Assembly (NCBI RefSeq): GCF_017114995.1
Contig: NZ_JABXKL010000098.1
Location: forward strand, 1-41,552
DNA from: Nostoc sp. NMS9
GTDB lineage: Bacteria; Cyanobacteriota; Cyanobacteriia; Cyanobacteriales; Nostocaceae
Direction: 5' to 3'
Length of the DNA: 41,552 nt
Shown: positions 30,188-38,893 of the stretch, one piece after another
How positions within the stretch are numbered: the stretch's first letter is position 1
Layout: every line of letters starts with the position of its first letter
Program-made: the position numbers and the translations under genes
Notes under the pieces: model-generated
Told to the model about the DNA's origin: nothing
Database searches by the model: none
Seen by the model: the letters and a program-made list of their open reading frames with translations, nothing else

Positions 30188-32635
30188 CTAATTACTTACA
30201 GTTGCAGTACAGGTTAAAGGCGATCGCATATTAGTGGGAGATTGTGCTGCTACTAACTCGATTTTTCCCTGTGCGTTACGATGCCAAGAAGTAGCTTGAA
30301 TCAGAACCTCTGGTAATGTAGGCGTTTGAGCGGTCACATTGCCCGTTTTCTGGAATGCAGAAATATCGCGGATATCAGACCAAGGGCGATCGCTCGTCAC
30401 CTGTTGAAGAGGATTTTGCGGCACACCACCCCGTCCCGTTGCCACAAAACTGCTGCCAGTATTATTAAAACAACCTGTAGCAATTTGCTTAGATGAATCG
30501 ACTAAGTTTACGGGTAGTTCTACTAAACCAGAACTCGGGTCAACTCCAAAATTATTAATATCTACCGTACCGTTAACCCCAAATTGCGAACTGGCAGTGA
30601 TGTCGTTTTCTGAGGTAAGTTGGAGGCGAGATTCTAGACCGAATATGCCTTCGGTGGTAATGTTAATGTTACCGCCCTTACCGGCAATAGCATTGGCGAT
30701 GATATCGCTATTTTCCCAGCCGACGATGATGGGAGAGTTAATGGTGATGTTGCCACCATTGCCGATACCACCTGCATTAGTAACTATTGAACTACCACGA
30801 CGCATGATCAAGTCATTTGCCTGGACAAAAATATTACCACCTTCACCCTGAAAAGTAGCGGCGGTAAGGCTACCACCATTGTGAAGACGGATTGAACCTG
30901 CATTAATTTCAAGTTTTCCAGCATCACCAATGCCTTGATGATCGACACCAACAATTGCCCCATCTGTAATCTGCAAGTGGGAGGTATTGAGGATCAGTTT
31001 CCCTGTGTTACCTGTGATCACATCTGGTAATCCAAGTACTCGCCGAATAGGTGGTGCAAGTAATTCGGCCCTAGCACCAATTCGACTTGGGAGACGAGAA
31101 ATATTACTCACTCCACTGACTTCAACGGTGTCAGAAGCATTGATTAGCAAATCCCCTCCATTGCCGCTATTTACCGTAGAGGCAACGATACCTCCTCCAT
31201 CCTGTACTCTCAGTTTGGCAGTATTAATAGTTAATTGGCCTGCATTTGCTTGGCTGAATGTGGTAACCACTATGAGGCTATCATGCAAATTTTGCCCCAT
31301 CACTTCGATGAAATCAGCAGCATTAATCGTGGTATTACCTCCCATACCATTTGCCAAGCTAACATTGTCGATCTCAGCACCATCTAAAATCTGCAATTTT
31401 TTGGTAACTACTCGAATATCACCACTTTTCCCTGAATTGGCGGTGTTAGTAATCAGTGAACTGGTCCCACCAATAGGTGATAATCCCACAATTTGAAGCA
31501 AATCTCCAATTTCCATAGAAATATTACTTCCTGAACCTTTACCAAAATTGAATCCATCAACAGTACCACCATCGTAGAGGAATGCTTGGGAGGCAGAAAC
31601 CAAAATATTACCCCCAGCACCATCGCCAAAATTATCAGCACGCAATCGACTTTGTGGAAATCTATCAGTGCCAACTCCCCCCAGTTGAAATGACTCACTA
31701 GCATTAACGCTAATGTCGCCTGAATTATTGCTTCCTTGATTAACTAATAGGGCAGCAGACCCATCTTGCAAGCTAATATTTCGACCCTGGAAATGAATAG
31801 AACCCGCAGGGGTGCCACTGGCATCGGCAAGGGATTGATGGGACAGATGAATATTCCCAAATTGCTTTATATTGCCATAATCAAAATTCCAATGAGGAGA
31901 AGAGGTGTTGAGATTAACTGTGCCATTACTGGCGCTACCGAGTTCAATATGTCCAGAAGGTGCATTTAACACTCCACCATCTAAGGCTACTTCTCCCCCT
32001 ATCAATGCCAAGTTATTACCAGAGGTAACGCTTAATCCTACAGGATTGTTACTTCGATCCAGAGGAGAACCTATAGCATTACCAATATTAATTAAACGGT
32101 GTCCGGTGTTTTGGACGGTAATATCTCCCGGATTTTGCCCCATTTGCAATCCAATGGGAACGTTAATGCTTAATAAAGGGTTGACTTGGGGATTAATAGC
32201 GCTAAATTCGATTCCATCGGCAAACTTAATACTATTTGCTGTGGTTCCTAAAAACGAACCACCTATATCTAACTTGGCATTAGCCCCAAAAATAATTCCC
32301 GCAGGATTGAGTAAAAACAGATTGGCGTTACCGTTGGCTTTAATTAAACCATCAATATTGGAAATATTACCGCCACTAACGCGACTAAAAATATTTTGGA
32401 TATCTGAGGCATTGTTGAAGAATGCAGAGCCGTTGGTAGGAAGTGAGAATTGGCTAAAACTGTGGAACAGGTTGTTTCCGACACGGCTACCGTTAGTGAT
32501 GGTGAAGTTATTACCACTTTGGTTGACAATGGTGTTGGTAGTACGATCGGATATTACTTGAGCCATAGCCGATCGCATCATTCCTGGAGTTAAGAACCCA
32601 CTTGTAAACAGAAGTAGAAAGGTTAAGACTCTCAT
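30188..32635 (-). CDS. Filamentous haemagglutinin-type exoprotein (two-partner secretion TpsA)
   Basis: 815 residues with signal peptide (MRVLTFLLLFTSGFLTPGMM...SAMAQ). The N-terminal TPS domain is complete: QSGNNFTITNGSRVGNNLFH, SFSQFSLPTNGSAFFNN, NIFSRVSGGNISNIDGLI and ANLFLLNPAGIIFGANAKLD. A repetitive beta-helix follows (GSGSNISMEIGD, GGNTTINAADFIEV, GNGGNITINSPIIV). The tail ATGRGGVPQNPLQQ...ATSWHRNAQGKIELVAAQSP is typical of cyanobacterial members. It is exported by a TpsB/FhaC-type transporter, which is not in this window. Likely a secreted or surface adhesin. It is flanked by two copies of the 212-bp element. Confidence 0.93.
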   Translation of the reverse strand: MRVLTFLLLFTSGFLTPGMMRSAMAQVISDRTTNTIVNQSGNNFTITNGSRVGNNLFHSFSQFSLPTNGSAFFNNASDIQNIFSRVSGGNISNIDGLIKANGNANLFLLNPAGIIFGANAKLDIGGSFLGTTANSIKFADGIEFSAINPQVNPLLSINVPIGLQMGQNPGDITVQNTGHRLINIGNAIGSPLDRSNNPVGLSVTSGNNLALIGGEVALDGGVLNAPSGHIELGSASNGTVNLNTSSPHWNFDYGNIKQFGNIHLSHQSLADASGTPAGSIHFQGRNISLQDGSAALLVNQGSNNSGDISVNASESFQLGGVGTDRFPQSRLRADNFGDGAGGNILVSASQAFLYDGGTVDGFNFGKGSGSNISMEIGDLLQIVGLSPIGGTSSLITNTANSGKSGDIRVVTKKLQILDGAEIDNVSLANGMGGNTTINAADFIEVMGQNLHDSLIVVTTFSQANAGQLTINTAKLRVQDGGGIVASTVNSGNGGDLLINASDTVEVSGVSNISRLPSRIGARAELLAPPIRRVLGLPDVITGNTGKLILNTSHLQITDGAIVGVDHQGIGDAGKLEINAGSIRLHNGGSLTAATFQGEGGNIFVQANDLIMRRGSSIVTNAGGIGNGGNITINSPIIVGWENSDIIANAIAGKGGNINITTEGIFGLESRLQLTSENDITASSQFGVNGTVDINNFGVDPSSGLVELPVNLVDSSKQIATGCFNNTGSSFVATGRGGVPQNPLQQVTSDRPWSDIRDISAFQKTGNVTAQTPTLPEVLIQATSWHRNAQGKIELVAAQSPTNMRSPLTCTATVSN

Positions 32636-32701
32636 GACTAAAAATTTCTTTTACCTGATTTCAAGTTAGTGTTCCCGTTACGGGTGTTATGACTCGCATG
32701 A

Positions 32702-32795
32702 TTAACTTTTTGTAATCGCAGCACCGATTAATGTTTGTTGCACCTGAATCGGAGATTTATCTGTAATAAAATCGATTTTTCCTTGGGTGACTAAA
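32702..32795 (-). pseudogene. C-terminal tail of a second haemagglutinin-type gene, cut by a MITE-like element
   Basis: A minus-strand frame reads VTQGKIDFITDKSPIQVQQT then LIGAAITKS and stops at 32702-32704. It aligns without gaps to the last 29 residues of the gene at 30188 (AQGKIELVAAQSP...ATVSN): QGKI-(D/E), then S-P at the same spacing, then the same number of residues to the stop. Its upstream end runs straight into the 212-bp element at 32796. The rest of the gene is not seen beyond that element. Confidence 0.55.
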
Positions 32796-33007
32796 CTAGG
32801 ACTAGCCCTTTCAAAGTGAACGTTTGTACTATAAAATAAATGATCTTTTTAACCCAATTTTGGGATTTTGGCGATTGCGATCGCTTAATTTACAGTCGAA
32901 AAATTTGGAGTTTAATGCATAGATTCTTTGCTCAATTCCAGCCGATGCCTGAAATACCGTAAAAACTTGGATAGTACAGATGCTCACCTTGAGAGGGCTG
33001 GTCCTAG
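32796..33007. mobile_element. MITE-like element, copy 2 (212 bp)
   Basis: Same length and orientation as 29944-30155. Ends read CTAGGAC...GTCCTAG here against CTAGAAC...GTTCTAG in copy 1: the fifth base differs in both ends at once, keeping the ends complementary. It interrupts the haemagglutinin-like remnant at 32702-32795. Bases 33008-33234 to its right show no gene. Confidence 0.85.
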
Positions 33008-33234
33008 ATACTTGCAAAAAATAAATTCTCCCAAATTATTTGTACATTATCTGTGCAAAAGTCGGAAAAGCCTCTTTCCCCCTGCTCCCTGCCAGCTGCA
33101 AGAACTGTGGTCTAAATGATAAGTCTTTAGCCGGACACGATATGAGACACCATACATTTCTGGAAAAGACATTGTGGCATGTGTAGTAATAAAGCAAATA
33201 TCACTTGATGCTCAATTTAGCTCAAGGGGGTCTA

Positions 33235-33441
33235 ATGATTGATCGCTTTGTAAATCTAATTTTTATCGATTTCTTCGCTGTAGTAATTAACCTGACATTT
33301 GGTACATTACTTCGTACTAAAATCTGCAATTATTCATGGGATGGAGTTGTAAATGATCAGCTTTCAACACCAGAAAGTAGCGCTAGTTCTTCTGAATCTT
33401 CACCATCCTTAGAAGAGGTACAAACCACTCCTATTCCATGA
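33235..33441 (+). CDS. Small hypothetical protein with one hydrophobic segment
   Basis: 68 residues from ATG 33235, preceded by GGGGG six bases upstream as ribosome-binding site. Residues 2-30 (IDRFVNLIFIDFFAVVINLT) are hydrophobic; the C-terminal half is Ser/Glu-rich (SSASSSESSPSLEE). I do not recognise a family. It could be a small membrane protein; the alternative is chance. Confidence 0.4.
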   Translation: MIDRFVNLIFIDFFAVVINLTFGTLLRTKICNYSWDGVVNDQLSTPESSASSSESSPSLEEVQTTPIP

Positions 33442-33458
33442 AGCCTGCCTGCTATAGC

Positions 33459-33519
33459 GATTCTCATTTGAATGAGATATAGGCTTAGGGGCGTACATCT
33501 GTGCGCCTCTATGAGAATC
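33459..33519. repeat. Small dispersed palindromic repeat
   Basis: GATTCTCAT (33459-33467) pairs perfectly with ATGAGAATC (33511-33519), enclosing smaller hairpins (TCTCATT-TG-AATGAGA, and GGGGCG...CGCCTC). It follows the small ORF's stop. Confidence 0.75.
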
Positions 33520-33629
33520 TATGTTTATCTGTGGTTAATTATATCGATTGTCACAAGCAATAACTAGAATTTTAACGGGAATACGGTAAAATCCAGAGGA
33601 ACTTTTATTGTTACCAACGCGGGTTAAGA

Positions 33630-34065
33630 ATGGAAGCAAATTTTCTGACGGCTGTTTTTCTGCCCTTGGCTCTATTTATTATCATGTTAGGTATAGGGTT
33701 AACCTTGACCCTAGAGGACTTCAAGCGAGTTGAATCTATCCCAAAGCGGGGTGATTGGCTTAGTGGCGCAGTTGATCGTGTTGCCGATTGTGGGCTGGGC
33801 AACTCCGATTTTGAATGTGGTAGCAATGGCTTTAGGTTTTGCGATCGCTACTTTAACCCGATTAGGAGAAAAACGTGTTACGGCAATTACAGTAGAAGTA
33901 GGAATTTAAAATGGGACACTGGCGATCGCGATCGCTTCTACACCTACGCTGCTGAATACTCCGACAATGGCCATTGCTGGGACAATTTATGGTCTGCTAA
34001 TGTTTGTGACTGGTACTGGATTTGCTTGGTGGTCTAGTCGTCGCCAAGGCTTGTTGAAAGCATAA
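33630..34065 (+). pseudogene. Bile acid:sodium symporter-family (BASS) pseudogene
   Basis: The start is good: MEANFLTAVFLPLALFIIML then GIGLTLTLEDFKRV, the first helix and conserved segment of BASS transporters. After about 40 codons the sense moves to another frame (GVIGLVAQLIVLPIVGW). This then jumps directly to the end of the family (LNVVAMALGFAIATLTRLGE, VTAITVEVGI), with the whole middle (roughly half the protein) missing. A TAA replaces the expected glutamine of VGIQNGTLAIAIAST. The tail runs on to MFVTGTGFAWWSSRRQ and ends at TAA 34063-34065. Frameshift, internal deletion and stop together make it non-functional. Confidence 0.88.
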
Positions 34066-34129
34066 AATTAGTTTGCCTCATGGGTTATAAGTATTTGTAC
34101 AAATCAAATTATCCAATCTCATTGCGTTG

Positions 34130-35950
34130 ATGTTTTTCACCTCTTTTGCTAAACCTATTGATGACAATCTCAGAAATTTTGTAGGCGAAATTGAAGCGCA
34201 AAGTTCTAGTTTATCAGTTTTAGCAGCGCGTCAATTCCGTTATAGCTTGCGTCAAACTCCGGTAGAAGTGAGTATCAAAGAACCCCGCCAATTTAACGTA
34301 CTCGAAGAATTTATCATTCGTGCTGCTATTGAATTTCAACCTCCGCCAACAGAGGATGAATTAGCCTCTGTACTTGGGCTTGATTCTGTATTTATTAAAA
34401 CTACTACTGCAACTCTTCGTTCCTTACAAACTCTATCACCAACATCGCCACTAACAGTCACTCCTGAAGGCCGCTCATTTTATGAAAAAGGGTCCGTACC
34501 ACAGCCGCCATATCCTATACAAATTAATGCTATTACAGACCCTTTAAGCGACAAGATAACCTTTCAATCTGAATCCTTAAATGAGATAGTAATAAATTTG
34601 CCTGATTTGGCAGACTTTATAACTATTGATAATACAATTGCTGATATTACTTCCTTACCACTTGAGGAAATTCAAACAAGCATTCAAGCTTCAGGTTTAG
34701 CACTTCATGTACCAGAAGAGGGAAAAATCGTCACTTCCTGTAAGGTAGTAGCTTCGACTCAAAAAATTTGGAGAAAGATATCGATTTTCATTATCTTTGA
34801 TGCCTTTGAAGATAAATTGAGTATTCAAATAAGAAATGGACAACAAATTTTAGAGTCAGCATCAAATTGGTTAGAAGTACTACATGCTGAAGGTAAAATC
34901 TCTTTGCAAACATTATGTAAATTGTCAAAGGAAACCATCAATTGTGAACCTGAAACCATTCTCAAGCAGAAAAATACTGAAATAGAAGCTAGACTCGAAA
35001 ATATTCGCACAAAATCGCTAGAAACCGCTACGAAATCTGATAAAAAATCAGTAGTATGTGAAGCAATTCAGTTACGGAATGGACAAATTAGCCAAGCTTT
35101 TTTAGAAGTTTTAAATTCGGCTAAAAGCCAAATTCTGATTTATTATCCTTGGGTGAATCAAGCAGTTGTTAATGAAAAACTTCTTACTCTATTACAGAAA
35201 TTAGCTAATCGCGGAGTTTGGATTTTAATTGGATATGGAATTGCGCGCCGACAAGAAGATGAAGATAAACCAATTCCACCAGAAATGGAAAAAAAACTTC
35301 GAGCGATAAAAACACTTGATGGTTTACCATGTGTACAGGTTTTGTGGTTGGGAGATTCCCATGTCAAAGAAGTAATAGTTGATCAAGAAATCTATCTTTG
35401 CGGATCTCATAACTGGCTATCTTATCGCGGCAATTACCTACCACTAGGCGAGTCAGTTTATAAAGTGACAATTCCCCTTCACGTCCAAGAAGCTTATGAA
35501 TTTCTCGCTAATCGCTTCCAAAATAACGCTGAAAAATTATGGAAAAATTCTCTAGAAAACCGCGATTATAAACTTGCAATAAAGTCTTTATGTGTATGGG
35601 GTGCGCTAGGTATGGAAGATATTGCACTCAAAGAGATACAGAAAAATAATTGGTTTGAACTTTTGCCTGTATGGTTGAATGTAGCACTACAGGGATTAAA
35701 GTCGAAAAATTTATCAGGTGATTCAGCAAGTTTTAAAACTGCACTTTCGTTGCTGAGTCAAGTTTCTATTGAAGAGGCTTTTATTGAGTTATTGCAACAG
35801 GGATGGCGTAAAGTTCTAGGTGCGATCGCAATTAACAATCCCGAAACTGCTTTAAACTTACTTAGTGATGAAGTATGGGTACAGTTTATACGTCTCAAGA
35901 TTGTTCAAGAGAGTGATTCACGCAATGATTTTATTTTGTACCGTACTTAA
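34130..35950 (+). CDS. PLD-domain (phospholipase D-like nuclease fold) protein
   Basis: 606 residues from ATG 34130. Opening MFFTSFAKPIDDNLRNFVGE is shared with the decayed frame at the helicase 3' end (24716). Residues about 60-110 look like a winged helix (FIIRAAIEFQPPPTEDELAS, VLGLDSVFIKTTTATLRSLQ). After a beta-rich middle and a short coiled part, a PLD-like domain follows: AFLEVLNSAKSQILIYYPWV, VWILIGYGIARRQ, then the HxK motif in DSHVKEVIVDQEIYLCGSHN (His about 410). Only one HxK motif is visible, so activity would need a dimer. The C-terminal 150 residues are helical. PLD-fold proteins beside helicases act as nucleases in defence systems; here the helicase homologue's gene is 9.4 kb upstream. 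Confidence 0.85.
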   Translation: MFFTSFAKPIDDNLRNFVGEIEAQSSSLSVLAARQFRYSLRQTPVEVSIKEPRQFNVLEEFIIRAAIEFQPPPTEDELASVLGLDSVFIKTTTATLRSLQTLSPTSPLTVTPEGRSFYEKGSVPQPPYPIQINAITDPLSDKITFQSESLNEIVINLPDLADFITIDNTIADITSLPLEEIQTSIQASGLALHVPEEGKIVTSCKVVASTQKIWRKISIFIIFDAFEDKLSIQIRNGQQILESASNWLEVLHAEGKISLQTLCKLSKETINCEPETILKQKNTEIEARLENIRTKSLETATKSDKKSVVCEAIQLRNGQISQAFLEVLNSAKSQILIYYPWVNQAVVNEKLLTLLQKLANRGVWILIGYGIARRQEDEDKPIPPEMEKKLRAIKTLDGLPCVQVLWLGDSHVKEVIVDQEIYLCGSHNWLSYRGNYLPLGESVYKVTIPLHVQEAYEFLANRFQNNAEKLWKNSLENRDYKLAIKSLCVWGALGMEDIALKEIQKNNWFELLPVWLNVALQGLKSKNLSGDSASFKTALSLLSQVSIEEAFIELLQQGWRKVLGAIAINNPETALNLLSDEVWVQFIRLKIVQESDSRNDFILYRT

Positions 35951-36138
35951 CCCACACTAGGATATTTTTCATACTCCAATAGTAATAATTTATCGGAAGA
36001 CAGCCCAGAAATATGCCGTCTTGATTTCGCAGGGATTGGCAATTAAATGATTCTTAACCTTTGATTGACTTAAAGATAGATCCAGAGATTCGTCTTGTTC
36101 GATACAATTTATAGGTAGAGAGAGCCGAGGAGAACAAG

Positions 36139-37278
36139 GTGGTGTTATTAAAAGGCTTTGAGATTGAGATGTACACTGGCACGCCTCAAGGTGAAATCGT
36201 CGGTCTCTCCGACAAAATTGTTGCGGCTTTAGATGGATTTATGCGCGAACCAGATAGCCGCAACGTTGAATACATCACTCAACCATCCCAAAATTACGAA
36301 AATTTATTGTGTGCTTTGCTGCGTCCCCGGCGGGAGTTGCGAAACTACCTCAATCGTTTGGGCGATTACACCTTAATACCAGGGAGTACTTTATCTTTGG
36401 GTGGAGGCGATCGCTTTCTCCGTTCCGATCCAGCAAACCCCTATCATGACTACATTGAGAACAGCTACGGGACAAAAGTAGTCACCGCCAGCGTACACAT
36501 CAATGTAGGTATAAGCGACCCAGAAGTATTAATGCGGGCCTGTCGGGTGATCCGCATGGAAGCACCTCTATTTCTCGCCCTCAGCGCTTCATCTCCCTTC
36601 CTGGATGGCAAAACTACTGGCTATCACTCCACCCGTTGGGGCGTCTTCCCACAAACGCCTAGCCATGTCCCCTTATTTGCCAGCCACGCCGATCATATCC
36701 AGTGGGTGGAGGATCAACTTGTTGCCGGAACCATGCAAAACGTGCGGCATTTGTGGGCATCAGTGCGACCAAATGGCGATCGCCGTCCTTATGACCTAAA
36801 TCGCCTAGAATTGCGAATTTGTGATTTAGTCACAGATCCCATTGCCTTGCTGGCGATTACTGCCTTGTTAGAAGCACGTCTATTGCAAATAATCGAAAAT
36901 CCTAGCATCGATCCGTTAACCCAAAGTACCTTTTCTCCTGAAGAACTCGTCACCCTCACTGCTGACAACGAAGCTGCTGCTGCTGCTGGTAGTCTCGATG
37001 CTCAGTTGAGGCATTGGCAAGATGATAGAAGCATCGTAGCCAGAGATTGGATTGCTCAAATGTACCAAGATGTTTGGGCGATCGCCAAGCAACAAGGTTT
37101 TAGCTGTTTCCTTTCCCCTTTGCACAAAATCCTCCGCGAAGGCAATGAAGCTCAACAGTGGTTGCAATTACACGCAGTCGGTTTTGACAGCCAGTGCGTC
37201 ATAACTCAGGCTATTATTGCCACCCAAGAGCGCGAAATTGAACTCGAAGACAAATTATGTTCGTCTCTGCTGGGTTAA
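36139..37278 (+). CDS. gshA: Glutamate-cysteine ligase, cyanobacterial type
   Basis: 379 residues; catalyses ATP-dependent joining of glutamate and cysteine, the first step of glutathione synthesis, in the cytosol. The GTG start is followed by VLLKGFEIEMYTGTPQGEIV, the hallmark N-terminus of the cyanobacterial GCS2-type enzyme. Further conserved stretches are RNVEYITQPSQNYENLLCAL, ASVHINVGISDPE and NRLELRICDLVTDP. A ribosome-binding GAGGAG lies 7 bases upstream of GTG 36139. Length is normal. It is single, with no gshB neighbour. Confidence 0.95.
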   Translation: MVLLKGFEIEMYTGTPQGEIVGLSDKIVAALDGFMREPDSRNVEYITQPSQNYENLLCALLRPRRELRNYLNRLGDYTLIPGSTLSLGGGDRFLRSDPANPYHDYIENSYGTKVVTASVHINVGISDPEVLMRACRVIRMEAPLFLALSASSPFLDGKTTGYHSTRWGVFPQTPSHVPLFASHADHIQWVEDQLVAGTMQNVRHLWASVRPNGDRRPYDLNRLELRICDLVTDPIALLAITALLEARLLQIIENPSIDPLTQSTFSPEELVTLTADNEAAAAAGSLDAQLRHWQDDRSIVARDWIAQMYQDVWAIAKQQGFSCFLSPLHKILREGNEAQQWLQLHAVGFDSQCVITQAIIATQEREIELEDKLCSSLLG

Positions 37279-37286
37279 CTTCAAAA

Positions 37287-37350
37287 GGCATTGGGGATTG
37301 GGCAAGGGAGAATTATTGAACAAGTTTTTTCCTTGTCTCTTCCCAATGCC
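37287..37350. terminator. Palindromic repeat after gshA
   Basis: GGCATTGGG (37287-37295) pairs perfectly with CCCAATGCC (37342-37350). The stem lies eight bases past the gshA stop and encloses GCAAGGGAG...CCTTGTCTC. Such CCCAATGCCC-containing strings recur in Nostoc intergenic DNA. It may act as terminator. Bases 37351-37651 show no gene; a TTGACA at 37609 precedes TACAAT at a poor spacing. Confidence 0.55.
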
Positions 37351-37651
37351 CTATACTCAATGCCCGATGCCCCCATCTCCTGTCTTCATACAAATGGTAG
37401 ATTTTATTGCAGGCACTACCAGCCCTAAAAGACACAAATACTTACTTTTTCTACACAAAACTTAATATTTACCGATTCTAGCCAAATATCCCCTCAGGCA
37501 TTGCTCTGGGATGATTTGTACTTCGTTTAAAAAATCTAATCGATAGAAGATGCTTGATTATTATTAACAAAACCTATGAATAGCCTCTACCTTTTGGTAG
37601 ATTTAACATTGACAATAAATTGTTTTATACAATACGTAAATTGTACGGATA

Positions 37652-38113
37652 ATGCCTCAGGTAGTTTTAGTGAACCCGCAAATACCTCCTAATACAGGTA
37701 ATATTGCCCGTACTTGCGCAGCTACGGGTACAGAGTTGCATTTGGTGGGGCCTTTGGGGTTTGAAATTAGCGATCGCTACCTCAAAAGAGCTGGCTTGGA
37801 TTACTGGCCTTATGTCAAACTACACTATCACGAATCGCTCGAAGCCTTTAAAACCATACATCAGGAGCGTGGCGGCAGATGGTTGGGTTATACGGTTGGT
37901 GGAAATTGTAATTATGTAAGCTTTCAGTTTCAACCTGATGATTGGCTACTGTTTGGTAGTGAAACTACAGGCTTACCACCAGCAATTCTGTCAGATTGCG
38001 ATGCTACCCTCTATATTCCCATGAGCCAATCGGGGGTTCGCAGCTTGAATCTGTCAGTGAGTGTAGCAATTGGCTTATTTGAAACCCGTCGTCAGTTAGG
38101 CTATTTACAATAG
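37652..38113 (+). CDS. trmL: tRNA (cytidine(34)-2'-O)-methyltransferase TrmL
   Basis: 153 residues of the SPOUT methyltransferase family. TrmL methylates the ribose of wobble base 34 in leucine tRNAs using S-adenosylmethionine. The motifs are complete: VLVNPQIPPNTGNIARTCAA at the N-terminus (motif 1), LLFGSETTGLPPAIL (motif 2) and YIPMSQSGVRSLNLSVSVAI (motif 3, forming the knot that binds cofactor). Length is standard for the minimal family. ATG 37652 sits just before the first motif. Confidence 0.96.
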   Translation: MPQVVLVNPQIPPNTGNIARTCAATGTELHLVGPLGFEISDRYLKRAGLDYWPYVKLHYHESLEAFKTIHQERGGRWLGYTVGGNCNYVSFQFQPDDWLLFGSETTGLPPAILSDCDATLYIPMSQSGVRSLNLSVSVAIGLFETRRQLGYLQ

Positions 38114-38410
38114 TTGTTTACATTAATGATTATAAGTGTATTTACTTATAACCTGTCCAGAAACCTATTAGAAGATTTATTTGTGACTGCAAAAATTTTC
38201 TTAGTGACAGCAGGAATATGTAAAACAATATACCAAAAATTGGGTTTATTCGCAAAATGTAGTGGAAGATACTTACAAGGATAGTAAGGTTATTATAAGA
38301 AATTTGTATATGAAACTTGGGATATTGCCAAATTTGAATGATAGATTTTGATGAATTTCAAACATTTTAAACTAGGAACAAAATTGCTAAAATCCAGTCA
38401 TGTCTTACAT

Positions 38411-38799
38411 TTGAGCTATCTTGGCTCAATAAAGGACAGAAATCAGCCCAAAAGTAGCCGATAGTTAATACGGTTGTTTTTTAGGGAATAATCAACGTAA
38501 AGTCTCGTGTTGAGAAGACGGATGGGGTAGAAATATCTTGAAGATATCTACAGCAGGGGGCATAACTTTTCCAGAAGTCGCCGCAATTTAATTTTCAGCA
38601 GCGACTTGGACTTGGCAAATAGTTTGTTCCAGTCCCCGCGATTGACGCAAGACAAGCGCGGATAATGGTAAAGAGTAAAATCGTCCTAAGTGGTGTTAGG
38701 AGTGGTTCGGACAAGTAAACACAGCAAAATTTAAGTTTTGCTAACAAATGTGAACTTGTCTAAATCAGAGAAGCAGGTTAATCTTGCGTAAGCATCTCT
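38411..38799 (+). promoter_or_regulatory. Candidate structured RNA leader upstream of the M23 peptidase gene
   Basis: The 790-bp gap between trmL and the M23 gene has no coding frame of note, but a dense row of plus-strand hairpins: TTGAGC/GCTCAA (38411-38429), GTAGAAATATCTT/AAGATATCTAC (38527-38551), AAGTCGC/GCGACTT (38575-38607), GGACTTGG/CCAGTCC (38608-38635), CCGCG/CGCGG (38636-38661), TCCTAA/TTAGGA (38684-38701), GACAAGT/ACTTGTC (38710-38760) enclosing GCAAAA/TTTTGC, and AGAGAAGC/GCATCTCT (38767-38799). Three of them abut without spacer, allowing coaxial stacking. c-di-AMP (ydaO) riboswitches often control such hydrolases, but I do not see that conserved core. Function is inferred from position only. 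Confidence 0.5.
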
Positions 38800-38893
38800 G
38801 GTGAATGTGATCTCGATCTATCGTTAGTTGTGATCTAAATCATTGACTAGTATCCAACTGAAAAATCGAGGTCAGTTAAGCGCTAGTGATCAT

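Noticed and set aside
20239..35950. Helicase plus PLD gene as a DISARM system
   Set aside because: No DrmA-type DUF1998 helicase, DrmB or methyltransferase gene is present; motif layout of this helicase differs.
37609..37645. TTGACA...TACAAT as promoter of trmL
   Set aside because: Spacing between the two hexamers is about 13 bases, too short for a confident promoter call.
38411..38842. Known c-di-AMP (ydaO) or glutamine riboswitch in the M23 leader
   Set aside because: The conserved core sequences of those classes are not recognisable; kept only as an unassigned structured leader.
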